Shown here: positions 8,647 through 17,272 of the stretch, piece after piece
Numbering within the stretch: position 1 is the stretch's first letter
Layout: each line of letters opens with the position of its first letter
DNA from: Lachnospiraceae bacterium
Lineage (GTDB): Bacteria > Bacillota > Clostridia > Lachnospirales > Lachnospiraceae
Direction of reading: 5' to 3'
Length of the DNA stretch: 42,524 nucleotides
Assembly (NCBI GenBank): GCA_017553695.1
Contig: JAFZKG010000051.1
Span: 1-42,524 of the forward strand
Notes under the pieces: model-generated
What the model saw: only the letters and a program-made list of their open reading frames with translations
Told to the model about the DNA's origin: nothing
The model's database searches: none
Position numbers and translations under genes: made by a program

Positions 8647-10005
8647 ATGGAAATCAAAGAACGAATTGAACAGCTGACAGAAGACATGATCAAAGACCTT
8701 GGCGACCTCGTGAAGCATCCTTCCAAACGGGGCGATGCGCTTCCGGGTAAGCCATTTGGAGAAGGTCCGGCGGCTGCTTTGGCGGAGGCACTCCGCATCG
8801 CGGATGGCATGGGTTTTAAAACGAAAAACCTTGACAACTACTGTGGTTACGCGGAGATCGGTGAAGGAAAAGATATCATCGGCCTGGTGGCGCATCTGGA
8901 CGTGGTGCCGGAAGGCGACGGCTGGGACACCGATCCATATACACTCACCCGCAAGGGCGATGTACTTTATGGACGCGGCGTTTCGGACGACAAGGGCGGA
9001 TCCATCGCTTCTCTGTATACGCTGAAGCTGATACAGGAAATGAATATCCCGCTGAACAAACGGATCCGCGTTCTTCTGGGATGCAACGAGGAAACGGGTT
9101 CCAAGTGTATGGCGCACTATAACGAAGTGGAGGAGCCGATCACGATTGGTTTCACGCCGGACGGGTCCTTCCCGGGCATCTATGGCGAGAAGGGCATGAT
9201 GAACATGAGCTGTTTCAGCAAGAACACGAAGATCCTTTCCATGGAAGGCGGATTCGTATCTAATGCCGTCTGCCATCATTGCATGACGAAGGTTCCGGCT
9301 AATGCAGTGGATGAGGCGAAACTGAATGACGCACTTGCGAAGACTCCGTTGGCGGGCTTTACGATTACCAGAGAAGGCGATGCGCTTGTGATTGATGCAC
9401 AGGGTGTGTCGGCGCATGCAAGCACACCGCTCCTTGGCGTGAATGCAGCATCCTTCACGATGCAGGCTTTGGCAGAGGCAGGCATGGAGGATGATTTTGT
9501 CGATTATTATAATGAGCACATCGGCACGACCTGTGATGGTGCCGGTTATAACCTGAAACTGCAGGACGATTATGGCGAGCTGACGCTCAACAATGGCATC
9601 GTCCGGATGACGGATGGCGCGATCGAATGCACGATCGATATCCGTGTGCCAGTCACTTATAACGAAGAGCAGCTGCGTGAACTTGTCGCGGACCGCCTGG
9701 AAGATGAGAAGGGCAAGACGGTGATCAACGCCATCGGCAAGCCGTTGTTCTTCCCGAAGGATTCTCCGATGGTCAAAGCGCTGCAGGATGCTTATGTGAA
9801 GGTGACGGGTGATACCGAATCCCCGATCCTGGTCATCGGCGGCGGCACTTATGCGAAGTCGATCCCGGGCATTATCGCGTTCGGCTGCGAGTTCCCGGGC
9901 GTGGACAATCATATCCACGACGCAAACGAGCGGCTTGAGATCCGCGAACTGAAACTGCAGGTGGAGATCTACACGGAGGCAGTGAAGAACCTGCTGGCTC
10001 TGTAA
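8647..10005 (+). CDS. pepV: M20 family dipeptidase, PepV/Sapep type
   Basis: The 452-residue cytoplasmic di-zinc peptidase releases amino acids from dipeptides. Metal ligands are visible in order: His in VAHLDVVPEG, bridging Asp in GRGVSDDKG, catalytic Glu in CNEETGS, Asp in TPDGSFP, and His in PGVDNHIHDANE. Between them (about residues 185-325) is the lid/dimerisation insert typical of PepV. Length matches the family's usual 450-470. AGGAG (8633-8637) precedes ATG 8647. A small palindrome TGGCGCATCGCGCCA (8611-8625) lies in the 76 bp gap behind the lysozyme gene, but no T run follows, so read-through is likely. Confidence 0.93.
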   Translation: MEIKERIEQLTEDMIKDLGDLVKHPSKRGDALPGKPFGEGPAAALAEALRIADGMGFKTKNLDNYCGYAEIGEGKDIIGLVAHLDVVPEGDGWDTDPYTLTRKGDVLYGRGVSDDKGGSIASLYTLKLIQEMNIPLNKRIRVLLGCNEETGSKCMAHYNEVEEPITIGFTPDGSFPGIYGEKGMMNMSCFSKNTKILSMEGGFVSNAVCHHCMTKVPANAVDEAKLNDALAKTPLAGFTITREGDALVIDAQGVSAHASTPLLGVNAASFTMQALAEAGMEDDFVDYYNEHIGTTCDGAGYNLKLQDDYGELTLNNGIVRMTDGAIECTIDIRVPVTYNEEQLRELVADRLEDEKGKTVINAIGKPLFFPKDSPMVKALQDAYVKVTGDTESPILVIGGGTYAKSIPGIIAFGCEFPGVDNHIHDANERLEIRELKLQVEIYTEAVKNLLAL

Positions 10006-10011
10006 CAAATC

Positions 10012-10029
10012 ACCAGTTTTCCGGTTTTT
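10012..10029 (+). terminator. Possible weak terminator after pepV
   Basis: ACCAG (10012-10016), loop TTTT, CCGGT (10021-10025), then TTTT and further T-rich bases. The stem has one mismatch, so it is only suggestive. Confidence 0.3.
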
Positions 10030-10086
10030 GTCTTTTATTCATCAAAATCCATAAAGATGAAAGTAGCAAAGGATAAACCGGCATTG

Positions 10087-10092
10087 TATAAT
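10087..10092 (+). promoter_or_regulatory. Candidate -10 box for the thiolase operon
   Basis: A consensus TATAAT lies 57 bases before ATG 10150. No convincing -35 element is seen at 17 bp. Confidence 0.45.
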
Positions 10093-10149
10093 ACTGTTAT
10101 ATCGACAGTCAGAAACTTATCAATCACCATACTTAACAGGAGGAAAAGC

Positions 10150-11448
10150 ATGAATCCTATTAACCAAACGACACTTCATCCGTACAACAGAAGTGTATCG
10201 ATCATCGGCGTCGGATGTACACCGTTCATGTATACGATGGACAATCCGGAAACCGAGGGTTTTACCGAGGGCGAATTTTTCGGATATGCTGCGTATAAGG
10301 CAATGGAAGATGCCGGCGTGACACCGAAGGATGTGGACTTCTACTTCCATGGCCAGGCAAGCCCGTTCAATGGCTCCAACTACATCACCCCGAACATGCA
10401 GGTATCCGAGTGGTTCGGCATGAGAGGCAAGGCTTCCATCCATCATTCCGAGGCTTGCTGCACCGGTTATCTGGCATTGGAGCAGGCAGTGAATGCAGTT
10501 GCTTCCGGAAAATATAATGTGGTCCTTTCCGGCTGCGTGGAGTTTGGCGACTCCATCGTCGATCCGAATAAGCCGGCATTTTTAAGAAAGAAATTCGACG
10601 ACCAGTTGTTCCAGGAATCCCTGAAGTGGATCTATGACAACTGCTATACCCGTGAAATGATGTGCGGCCCGAACCTGCATCAGGATGACGGCGCTGCATG
10701 GTACAAGGCAAAATACGGTCTGACCGATGAGCAGATGGATGACACGCTGATCCATATGGCAATCAACTCCAGACGTGGCGCTGCTCTGGACGAGCTGGCA
10801 CTGGCCCGTAAGACCTATGAAGAGATCGCAAAAGAAAATGGATTTGACGATGTCATGGAATACATGAAATCCTTCTACAATCCGTTCCTGACCGGTAACC
10901 TGCGTGCATCTGGCCTGGAGCTGAAGTGCGACGGCGCAGCAGCTCTGATCGTCTGCCCGACGGAAATGGCATCCCAGTTCACCGACAAAAAACCGATCGA
11001 GGTTCTTGGAATCGGTAACTCCACCCGTGAAGCAAATCAGCCGCACGTGGAAGTCATCGCAACACAGGAAGCAACCCGTCAGGTCTACGAACTCACCGGC
11101 GTGAAACCGGAAGAGATCGATATCCTTTATGCAAACGACTTCTTCATTACTTCCCAGCTGATTGCCGGCGAGATCTCCGGTTATCTGCCGGAAGGCGAAG
11201 GCTGGAAATACTTCATCGACGGACGCACCGCTTATGATGGCGACAAGCCGATCAACACCAATGGCGGCAGATGCTCCTTCGGCCATGCGCATGCAGCCAG
11301 CGGCCTTGCAGATATCTATGAGGCAGTTATGCAGATGCGTGGCTTATGTGGCGAGCGTCAGGTCAAGAAGCTCCCGAAGACCGCGTTTATCCGTGGCTTC
11401 GGCGGCGCACAGAATGTCGCTTCGATCATCATGCGGACAAAAGAGTAA
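10150..11448 (+). CDS. Thiolase-like acyl-CoA C-acyltransferase (SCP-x/lipid-transfer type)
   Basis: ATG 10150 is chosen because CAGGAGG (10137-10143) precedes it; in-frame sequence upstream covers the promoter. Of 432 residues, the N-terminal half has IIGVGCTPF and the active-site region SEACCTGYLALEQA, with Cys103 at the nucleophile position. The C-terminal half keeps the His motif SFGHAHAASG, but the usual second catalytic Cys is replaced by GFGGAQNVA. That is the pattern of SCP-x/archaeal-type thiolases, which work with a small zinc-ribbon/OB partner, encoded next door here. It would act on CoA thioesters in the cytoplasm. The substrate is unknown, and it is not the usual acetoacetyl-CoA thiolase of butyrate synthesis. 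Confidence 0.85.
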   Translation: MNPINQTTLHPYNRSVSIIGVGCTPFMYTMDNPETEGFTEGEFFGYAAYKAMEDAGVTPKDVDFYFHGQASPFNGSNYITPNMQVSEWFGMRGKASIHHSEACCTGYLALEQAVNAVASGKYNVVLSGCVEFGDSIVDPNKPAFLRKKFDDQLFQESLKWIYDNCYTREMMCGPNLHQDDGAAWYKAKYGLTDEQMDDTLIHMAINSRRGAALDELALARKTYEEIAKENGFDDVMEYMKSFYNPFLTGNLRASGLELKCDGAAALIVCPTEMASQFTDKKPIEVLGIGNSTREANQPHVEVIATQEATRQVYELTGVKPEEIDILYANDFFITSQLIAGEISGYLPEGEGWKYFIDGRTAYDGDKPINTNGGRCSFGHAHAASGLADIYEAVMQMRGLCGERQVKKLPKTAFIRGFGGAQNVASIIMRTKE

Positions 11449-11460
11449 GGAGGGATCACA

Positions 11461-11883
11461 ATGGGTGTTAAATTAGAGAGAATCGTAAAACCTTATTACG
11501 ACTGGTTACATGAAGGAAAGGTCATGGCCCGAAAGTGCACCAAGTGCGGTGCAGTTGAATGGCCGCCACTGCTGGGATGCAATACCTGCGGCAGTCCGGA
11601 TATGGAATGGATCGAGATGAGCGGAAAGGGCCAGATGGTCCAGATGGTCATGCCATCCCCGATCACCCGGAAACCGGAAATGAACGACATCAAGCCATAT
11701 TGCTTCGGCGTGATCGAACTTCCGGAAGGACCGGCTGTCAATGCAATGGTCCGCGGCGTGGATAAGAAGAACAAAGACCTGGTCGCTGCAAAGCTTCCGA
11801 TCGATGTTCATATGGTCATCATCCCGAGAGACGGCTATGACACTGTCATCTTCGAATTGGATGAGATCCCGAAGCCGGAATAA
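11461..11883 (+). CDS. Zn-ribbon OB-fold protein (DUF35 type), thiolase partner
   Basis: This 140-residue protein has two CxxC knuckles (CTKCG and CNTCG, about residues 24-41), forming a rubredoxin-like zinc ribbon. An OB-fold domain follows (about 45-138; FGVIELPEGPAVNAMVRGV). In DUF35 families such proteins bind a thiolase or HMG-CoA synthase and stabilise the reactive acyl-enzyme or channel CoA intermediates. AAGGAGGG before ATG 11461 is a strong ribosome site, and the gap to the thiolase is 12 bases. The pair looks like one complex. Confidence 0.87.
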   Translation: MGVKLERIVKPYYDWLHEGKVMARKCTKCGAVEWPPLLGCNTCGSPDMEWIEMSGKGQMVQMVMPSPITRKPEMNDIKPYCFGVIELPEGPAVNAMVRGVDKKNKDLVAAKLPIDVHMVIIPRDGYDTVIFELDEIPKPE

Positions 11884-11925
11884 AGCATAGAAGGCTTTTT
11901 GCACCGGATCGTAGTTGATAATCAG

Positions 11926-11954
11926 AAGCTGCCGCTTTCATGCGGCAGCTTTTT
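11926..11954 (+). terminator. Rho-independent terminator
   Basis: AAGCTGCCGC (11926-11935), loop TTTCAT, GCGGCAGCTT (11942-11951), then T run. A perfect 10 bp stem ends the thiolase operon. Confidence 0.95.
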
Positions 11955-11999
11955 GTAATTGCCGAGGATTTGCCCTTGCAGCTATTTTTTTGCAGCGAT

Positions 12000-12281
12000 A
12001 TGTCACATAAGACCTCTTTTTTTATGGATTTGTCACCTGGAAGATAAAAATTTAAAATAGTGATGAATTTTTTCGATAAAAATTAGTCACTATTTGATGA
12101 AAATCGCTGTGGGTGATGAAATCGGGTTATTTTGACCCATTTTTCATGGTTTTTATTCGTCACTGAGCGGGATTTTTTTCTGTGGGTGACTAATTGAATC
12201 AAGAGAAGCGAAGCAGTGATGAATTTTGTGGGTTAGAAATCATCACTGGAGAGGTTGTTTCGGCATATAGTGACAAACACT
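12000..12281. repeat. AT-rich cluster of related GTGA/TCAC hairpins
   Basis: This fills most of a 520 bp gap without genes. Three imperfect hairpins share a GTGATGAA/TCAC-like arm: 12059-12091 (AGTGA..TCACT closing, then AATTTTT/AAAAATT), 12116-12147 (ATGAAAT..GGGT/ACCC..TTTCAT) and 12214-12248 (CAGTGATGA/TCATCACTG). Isolated GTCAC or GTGAC words lie at 12002, 12032, 12159, 12187 and 12270. AGTGATGAATTTT occurs exactly at 12059 and 12215, and CTGTGGGTGA at 12107 and 12180. No frame of note covers it. It could be a structured RNA, binding sites for a regulator, or a REP-like intergenic repeat. Confidence 0.6.
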
Positions 12282-12303
12282 GATCTTCTGTGGACAGCAG
12301 GAA

Positions 12304-12312
12304 TGATAAAAT
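12304..12312 (+). promoter_or_regulatory. Candidate extended -10 for the MalY-type gene
   Basis: TGATAAAAT has the TG-N-TAAAAT form. A second copy, again TGATAAAAT, lies at 12366-12374 inside the palindrome before the gene. Neither has a clear -35 element. Confidence 0.35.
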
Positions 12313-12358
12313 AGACCGGAACTATCCAGGAGAGCGGAACCCGGGATGCACATTCCGT

Positions 12359-12390
12359 CTGAATATGATAAAATACAGTATCATATTCAG
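12359..12390. promoter_or_regulatory. 12 bp palindrome just before the ribosome site
   Basis: CTGAATATGATA (12359-12370) and TATCATATTCAG (12379-12390) are perfect inverted arms with an 8 base loop. GGGGG (12393-12397) of the ribosome site starts two bases later. It may be an operator or an RNA hairpin that affects translation of the downstream PLP enzyme. Confidence 0.6.
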
Positions 12391-12403
12391 CAGGGGGCTT
12401 AAC

Positions 12404-13600
12404 ATGAAGTACGATTTCACGACGGTATTAGATAGAATGGGGAACGATGCGATCGCGGTCGAGTTCCCGACCAGCCCGCGCGGTTTCCAGCCGGAAGGCA
12501 CGAAGGACGGATATTCCATTATCCCGATGTGGGTGGCGGATATGAATTTCATGACAGCGCCGTCTATCGTGGAGGCAATTCAGAAGAGAGCGGCGCACGC
12601 GTCGTTCGGCTATTTCTCCCCAAGAGAGGAATATTATGATGCCATCATCAGCTGGCAGAAACGCCGCTACCATGTTGATATCACAAGGGAAGTAATCGGT
12701 TATGAGAATGGCGTGCTCGGGGCATTGAGTTCGGCGCTGGCAGCATTTACCGAGCCGGGAGAGAAAGTATTCCTGCATGGCCCATCCTATATCGGCTTTC
12801 TGCATACATTGGAATCCATGAACCGTCCAACGTCCGTCTCAGATCTGGTCCTGGATGATCAGGGCATTCTGCGGATGGACTTCGATGATATTGAAAAACA
12901 CTTCGAGGAAGATCAGATCCGCTTCGCTATATTCTGTTCGCCGCACAATCCAGCAGGGCGTGTCTGGGAAAGATGGGAGATCGAAAAGTTCGTAGAACTG
13001 TGCCTGAAGCATAACGTGATCATCTTCTCGGACGAAATCTGGTGTGACCTGGTACTGAACGGATATCAGCATATCCCGACGCATTCCGTCAGCGAGGAAG
13101 CGAAAAAGATCACGATTACTGCCTATGCGCCGACGAAGACATTCTCACTGGCAGGCCTGGTCGGGTCGTATCATGTGATCTTCAATGAAGAACTGCGGGA
13201 CAAGGTCCGAAAGGTCAGTTCTGCAACACACTATAACGGCATGAATGTGCTGAGCCAGCACGCGCTGATCGGAGCTTATTCCAAAGAAGGCGAGGAGTGG
13301 CTGGACGAACTACGACAGGTGCTGACGGAAAATGTGGATTATGCCTGCGATTACATCAGCCGGTACGAAGGCATCGAGTTCGTGAAGCCGCAGGGAACCT
13401 ATATGCTGTATCTGGACTGCACGAAGTTCCTTGAGGCGCGCGGCACAGATATCGAGAAGATGCTGAAATATGGATGGGAGCGCGGTGTGATCTGGCAGGA
13501 CGGCCGACCATTCGGCAAAGAGAATTCGATCCGCATCAATCTGGGACTGCCGCTGTGGCAGATCAAGGAAGCGATCGCGCGGCTGGAGAAAAAAGACTGA
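12404..13600 (+). CDS. PLP-dependent aminotransferase, MalY/PatB cystathionine beta-lyase type
   Basis: The 398-residue fold type I PLP enzyme starts at ATG 12404 with GGGGG 6 bases upstream. Diagnostic features are MWVADMNF near the N-terminus (the MalY/PatB signature), [18 protein letters not shown] with the Asp that contacts the pyridine nitrogen, Lys245 in [11 protein letters not shown] as the Schiff-base lysine, and a C-terminal RINLGLP with the carboxylate-binding Arg. MalY/PatB enzymes split C-S bonds of cystathionine or cysteine conjugates; some act as transaminases. No sulfur genes lie next to it. It is followed 22 bases later by a sugar kinase, so the operon context does not fix the substrate. 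Confidence 0.88.
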   Translation: MKYDFTTVLDRMGNDAIAVEFPTSPRGFQPEGTKDGYSIIPMWVADMNFMTAPSIVEAIQKRAAHASFGYFSPREEYYDAIISWQKRRYHVDITREVIGYENGVLGALSSALAAFTEPGEKVFLHGPSYIGFLHTLESMNRPTSVSDLVLDDQGILRMDFDDIEKHFEEDQIRFAIFCSPHNPAGRVWERWEIEKFVELCLKHNVIIFSDEIWCDLVLNGYQHIPTHSVSEEAKKITITAYAPTKTFSLAGLVGSYHVIFNEELRDKVRKVSSATHYNGMNVLSQHALIGAYSKEGEEWLDELRQVLTENVDYACDYISRYEGIEFVKPQGTYMLYLDCTKFLEARGTDIEKMLKYGWERGVIWQDGRPFGKENSIRINLGLPLWQIKEAIARLEKKD

Positions 13601-13622
13601 GAAGATATATGAGGTGAGCAGC

Positions 13623-15191
13623 ATGGAATTGAAAAATACAGTGATCGGCATCGAGTTTGGATCCACGCGGATCAAAGCAGTTATGCTGGATCGTGATCAT
13701 ACACCGATCGCGTCCGGAAGTTATGAGTGGGAGAACCGCTTCGAGAACGGATACTGGACCTATTCTTCGGAGGAGATCGTGACAGGCCTGCAGACCTGTT
13801 ATAAAGAACTGAAAAAGGAAGTCAAAGAAAAATGCGGAATGGAGCTGACCGAGACCGGAGCCATCGGCATTTCTGCCATGATGCATGGCTATCTGCCATT
13901 TGATAAAGACGGGAATCAGCTGGCTGCATTCCGGACATGGCGGAACATTACCACAGGCGAGGCAGCAGCAAAGTTGACGGAGCTGTTCCAGTTCAATATC
14001 CCGCAGCGCTGGAGCATCGCGCATGTATATCAGGCAATCCTGAATAAAGAAGATCACGTCGCAAAAATCGATTACCTGACCACCTTGGCCGGCTACATTC
14101 ACTGGAAACTTTCCGGCGAGAGGGTCTGCGGCATCGGAGAGGCTTCCGGCATCATCCCGGTCGATGAAACGACGAAAGATTATAACGAAGAAATGATCCG
14201 GGCATTTGATAAGCTGATCGAACCGGATGGTCTGCCTTGGAAGATCAGAGACATTCTGCCGAAGGTCCTGATGGCAGGCGAGAATGCCGGATTCCTTACG
14301 GAGGAGGGGGCAAGATTCCTGGATCCGGAAGGAACGCTAAAAGCAGGCATTCCGCTGGCTCCATGCGAGGGCGATGCAGGAACGGGCATGACCGCGACTA
14401 ATTCGGTCCGCGTCAACACCGGAAATGTATCGGCCGGAACATCGGATTTTGCGATGCTTGTCACAGACAAAAAACTGAACGTGCACACGGAGATCGATAT
14501 GGTCACGACGCCGGATGGCATGCCGGTGGCGATGGTGCATTGCAACAACTGCACTTCCGATATCAATGCATGGGTGGATCTGTTCGAGGAGTTCGCGAAG
14601 ATGATCGGCGCCAGTGTTGATAAGGGAGATCTGTATACACTGCTGTTCAACAAAGCAATGGAAGGCGACGCAGCCGGCGGAGGACTGATGAATTATAATT
14701 ATTTCTCCGGTGAGAGCATCACGAATCTGGATGAAGGCCGGCCACTTTTTACAAGGGCACTGAACTGCGATTTCAGCCTGGCCAATTTCATGCGGACACA
14801 GATCATGTCATCTTTGGCAACACTGAAGATCGGTCTGGATATCCTGACACTGGAAGAAAAAGTAACGGTCGACAAACTGTACGGACACGGCGGACTATTC
14901 AAGACGCCAGGCGTAGGGCAGACGCTTCTTTCGGCAGCGATCGGAGCACCAGTCTCCGTGATGGAGACCGCGGGCGAGGGCGGCCCGTACGGCATGGCGC
15001 TTCTGTGCGCATACATGTTATGGAAAGAGGACGGCGAGAGCCTGCCAGATTACCTGGATCACAAAGTATTTGCCAGAGCACCGTCGAGCACGGTCCTGGC
15101 AGATGAAAAAGACCGGGAGGGCTTCGCGGCATTCCTCGAGATATACCGCAAAGGACTGGCAATCGAGCGCGCGGCAGTAGAGAATATTTAG
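13623..15191 (+). CDS. FGGY-family carbohydrate kinase, putative L-ribulokinase
   Basis: The 522-residue kinase has the actin-like FGGY fold. [15 protein letters not shown] (about residues 8-22) is the phosphate 1 loop, [13 protein letters not shown] resembles the sugar-binding segment, GDAGTGM the central Asp region, and [14 protein letters not shown] the adenosine-site region. It should phosphorylate a ketose with ATP in the cytoplasm. The next gene, 11 bases downstream, is araD, so L-ribulose is the likely substrate; xylulose or another pentulose remains possible. ATG 13623 with AGGTGA (13612-13617) is preferred over GTG 13614. An isomerase (araA) is not in the window. Confidence 0.82.
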   Translation: MELKNTVIGIEFGSTRIKAVMLDRDHTPIASGSYEWENRFENGYWTYSSEEIVTGLQTCYKELKKEVKEKCGMELTETGAIGISAMMHGYLPFDKDGNQLAAFRTWRNITTGEAAAKLTELFQFNIPQRWSIAHVYQAILNKEDHVAKIDYLTTLAGYIHWKLSGERVCGIGEASGIIPVDETTKDYNEEMIRAFDKLIEPDGLPWKIRDILPKVLMAGENAGFLTEEGARFLDPEGTLKAGIPLAPCEGDAGTGMTATNSVRVNTGNVSAGTSDFAMLVTDKKLNVHTEIDMVTTPDGMPVAMVHCNNCTSDINAWVDLFEEFAKMIGASVDKGDLYTLLFNKAMEGDAAGGGLMNYNYFSGESITNLDEGRPLFTRALNCDFSLANFMRTQIMSSLATLKIGLDILTLEEKVTVDKLYGHGGLFKTPGVGQTLLSAAIGAPVSVMETAGEGGPYGMALLCAYMLWKEDGESLPDYLDHKVFARAPSSTVLADEKDREGFAAFLEIYRKGLAIERAAVENI

Positions 15192-15202
15192 GAAGGCACA
15201 TC

Positions 15203-15907
15203 ATGTTAGAAGAATTAAAACAGGAAGTATTGGAAGCGAATCTGGAATTGCCGGAATACGGGCTGGTGACATTCACCTGGGGCAATGTATCCGGCATCTG
15301 CCGCGAGAAGGACCTGGTGGTCATCAAGCCGTCGGGCGTTTCCTATGATGGCATGAAGGCAGAAGATATGGTGGTCGTGGATCTGGATGGAAACGTTGTT
15401 GAGGGAAGCCTGAAACCGTCCAGCGATACACCGACGCATCTGGAATTATATAAAGCATTCCCGAACGTGGGCGGCATCGTGCATACGCACTCCAGCTGGG
15501 CAACCACGTTCGCGCAGGCAGGCATGGCGCTGCCGGCACTCGGCACAACGCATGCAGATACCTTCTACGGTGATGTTCCGGTCACACGTCTTCTGACGCC
15601 GGAGGAGATCGCGGGCGAATATGAAAAAGAAACCGGAACCGTGATCATCGAATGTTTCAAGAACATGGATCCAATGGACATCCCAGCCGTGCTGGTGCAG
15701 AGCCATGGCCCATTCACGTGGGGAAAGGATGCGAAAGAAGCCGTACACAACGCAGTCGTCCTGGAAGAGGTGGCTTATATGGCTTTTCACACGCTGCAGT
15801 TGAATCCGGATCAGGGGCGTATTTCGCAGGAGATCCTGGATAAGCATTATTACCGGAAGCACGGCGACAGCGCGTATTACGGGCAGACGCAGGACCCTCT
15901 CAGGTAA
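15203..15907 (+). CDS. araD: L-ribulose-5-phosphate 4-epimerase
   Basis: The 234-residue class II aldolase/epimerase matches AraD in length. GNVSGI and KPSGVSYD bind the phosphate, and the zinc ligands are the His pair in VHTHSSWAT plus the late His in [14 protein letters not shown] at the C-terminus is usual for AraD. It turns L-ribulose 5-phosphate into D-xylulose 5-phosphate, feeding arabinose into the pentose phosphate or phosphoketolase route. AGGAAGG (15190-15196) precedes ATG 15203. With the kinase it forms a two-gene unit closed by a strong terminator. Confidence 0.93.
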   Translation: MLEELKQEVLEANLELPEYGLVTFTWGNVSGICREKDLVVIKPSGVSYDGMKAEDMVVVDLDGNVVEGSLKPSSDTPTHLELYKAFPNVGGIVHTHSSWATTFAQAGMALPALGTTHADTFYGDVPVTRLLTPEEIAGEYEKETGTVIIECFKNMDPMDIPAVLVQSHGPFTWGKDAKEAVHNAVVLEEVAYMAFHTLQLNPDQGRISQEILDKHYYRKHGDSAYYGQTQDPLR

Positions 15908-15948
15908 GCGCAAAAGCACCCGAAATCTACATCTTGTGTTTGAAGGCA

Positions 15949-15981
15949 AAAAACTGTGATACAAAAAATCACAGTTTTTTT
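15949..15981 (+). terminator. Rho-independent terminator
   Basis: AAAAACTGTGAT (15949-15960) pairs with ATCACAGTTTTT (15968-15979) around a 7 base loop, followed by more T. It ends the arabinose unit. Confidence 0.93.
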
Positions 15982-15997
15982 GTGCAGTCTGGAATTG

Positions 15998-16092
15998 TGT
16001 ATTATCACTTATTCACAAACGTTAAAAGAAAAAATGCTTTTCTTTTTGTGAATAATGTATTATCATTAAGCAATAACAAACAAAATTTGTTT
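15998..16092. promoter_or_regulatory. Dyad-rich leader before the PucR/CdaR-type gene
   Basis: TTATTCACA (16009-16017) pairs with TGTGAATAA (16047-16055), and the inner AAAAGAAAA (16024-16032) with TTTTCTTTT (16038-16046), giving an 18 bp arm on one side and a bulge of AACGTT on the other. TGTATTATCA occurs at 15998 and again at 16056, flanking the hairpin. AAACAAA/TTTGTTT (16078-16092) is a further dyad. These are candidate operators, perhaps for autoregulation. Confidence 0.55.
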
Positions 16093-16183
16093 CTTATTCG
16101 TGTGCAATTTGATGAGAGTGCAGAAAAACTAGATACTGTGGTCAGAGCAAATGTCCACAGAATCGTCATAAACGGGGTATATT

Positions 16184-17272
16184 ATGATTTCTAATCAATT
16201 ACTGCAGAAGACACTGGACGAAATCAAATCGATCGTCAATGAAGATCTGGCCATTCTGGATCCGGATGGGAAAGTCGCCGTAAGAACATTCAGGGATAAG
16301 GATATTGACGGGAAGAAGGTCGCGGACTTCGCGTCATCTTCCAGGGAATACAAAGAGATCCCTGATTTTCAATTATTTAAGGTGAAAGATGATTCCCAGC
16401 TGGAATACATCCTGGCAGTCCGCGGAAGCTCCTCAAGCACGGAGCTGATCGGGCGCATGGCAAAATACCAGATTGAGACCATGATGCTGGCGTACCGTGA
16501 GAAGTTTGATAAAGACAACTTCATCAAGTCACTGCTCATGGACAACCTGATGCTGGTGGATATTTTCGACCGATCGAAAAAACTGCACGTGGAACTTGAG
16601 GCCCGCCGGGTCGCGTTCCTCGTGGAGATGCAGAAGAAAAATCAGGACGATGCGATCGGAACACTGAAGAATATGTTTCAGGTTGCCACGGATTTCGTCA
16701 CGGCTCTCGATCAGAAAACGATCGTCGTCGTAAAACAACTCGAGCCGAAGACAGGGGAAGATGAACTCGACGCGCTGGCACGCAAGATGTTTAACGCGAT
16801 CAAGAGTGATACATCCGATGAAGCGATCATTGCGTACGGAACGATCGTGGATGATCTTAAGGATGTTTCCAAATCGTTTAAAGAAGCCAAGATGGCGCAG
16901 GAGGTCGGCAAGATCTTCTTCGTGGACCGCAAAGTTAATTCCTATAACCGGCTCGGGATCGGCCGCCTGATCTATCAGCTGCCGATGCCGTTATGTAAAT
17001 TGTTTATTAATGAAATCTTCCAGGATATCTCCCTGTCAGATTTCGATGCGGAAACGATCGAAACGATCAATAAGTTCTTCGAGAATTCCCTGAATGTATC
17101 GGAGACGAGCCGTCAGCTGTTCATTCACCGTAATACGTTGGTCTACCGTCTGGATAAGATCCAGAAACTCACGGGTCTGGACCTGCGTGTGTTTGACGAT
17201 GCAATAACCTTTAAGATCGCGTTAATGGTGTCCAATTATATGCAATACGTGGAAGGGCTGGATTACAAATAA
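16184..17272 (+). CDS. PucR/CdaR-family transcriptional regulator
   Basis: The 362-residue protein has a CdaR-like N-terminal sensor segment (about 1-120; VNEDLAILDPDGKVAVRTF resembles the diacid-sensor opening). A middle region (about 130-250) resembles the GGDEF-like part of CdaR. The C-terminal PucR-type helix-turn-helix (about 300-355) holds NVSETSRQLFIHRNTLVYRLDKIQKLTGLDLR, written here as one region; its RNTLxYRLxKI core is diagnostic. The start has only a weak GGGGT site. Its TAA is followed at once by the ftsE ATG, so it is co-transcribed with ftsEX. That suggests control linked to the cell envelope, but the ligand is unknown. Confidence 0.85.
   Translation: MISNQLLQKTLDEIKSIVNEDLAILDPDGKVAVRTFRDKDIDGKKVADFASSSREYKEIPDFQLFKVKDDSQLEYILAVRGSSSSTELIGRMAKYQIETMMLAYREKFDKDNFIKSLLMDNLMLVDIFDRSKKLHVELEARRVAFLVEMQKKNQDDAIGTLKNMFQVATDFVTALDQKTIVVVKQLEPKTGEDELDALARKMFNAIKSDTSDEAIIAYGTIVDDLKDVSKSFKEAKMAQEVGKIFFVDRKVNSYNRLGIGRLIYQLPMPLCKLFINEIFQDISLSDFDAETIETINKFFENSLNVSETSRQLFIHRNTLVYRLDKIQKLTGLDLRVFDDAITFKIALMVSNYMQYVEGLDYK

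Noticed and set aside
8485-10008. A 507-codon open frame on the minus strand across pepV
   Set aside because: It mirrors the full pepV gene, has no ribosome site or family motif, and the sense strand has all PepV metal ligands. Codon bias here often leaves antisense frames open.
12000-12281. CRISPR array
   Set aside because: The repeated words are short, vary in spacing and orientation, and no uniform spacers or cas genes are present.
15934-16194. An 86-codon plus-strand frame between araD and the regulator gene
   Set aside because: It begins over the araD terminator and covers the dyad-rich leader; there is no ribosome site and its composition is that of AT-rich noncoding DNA.
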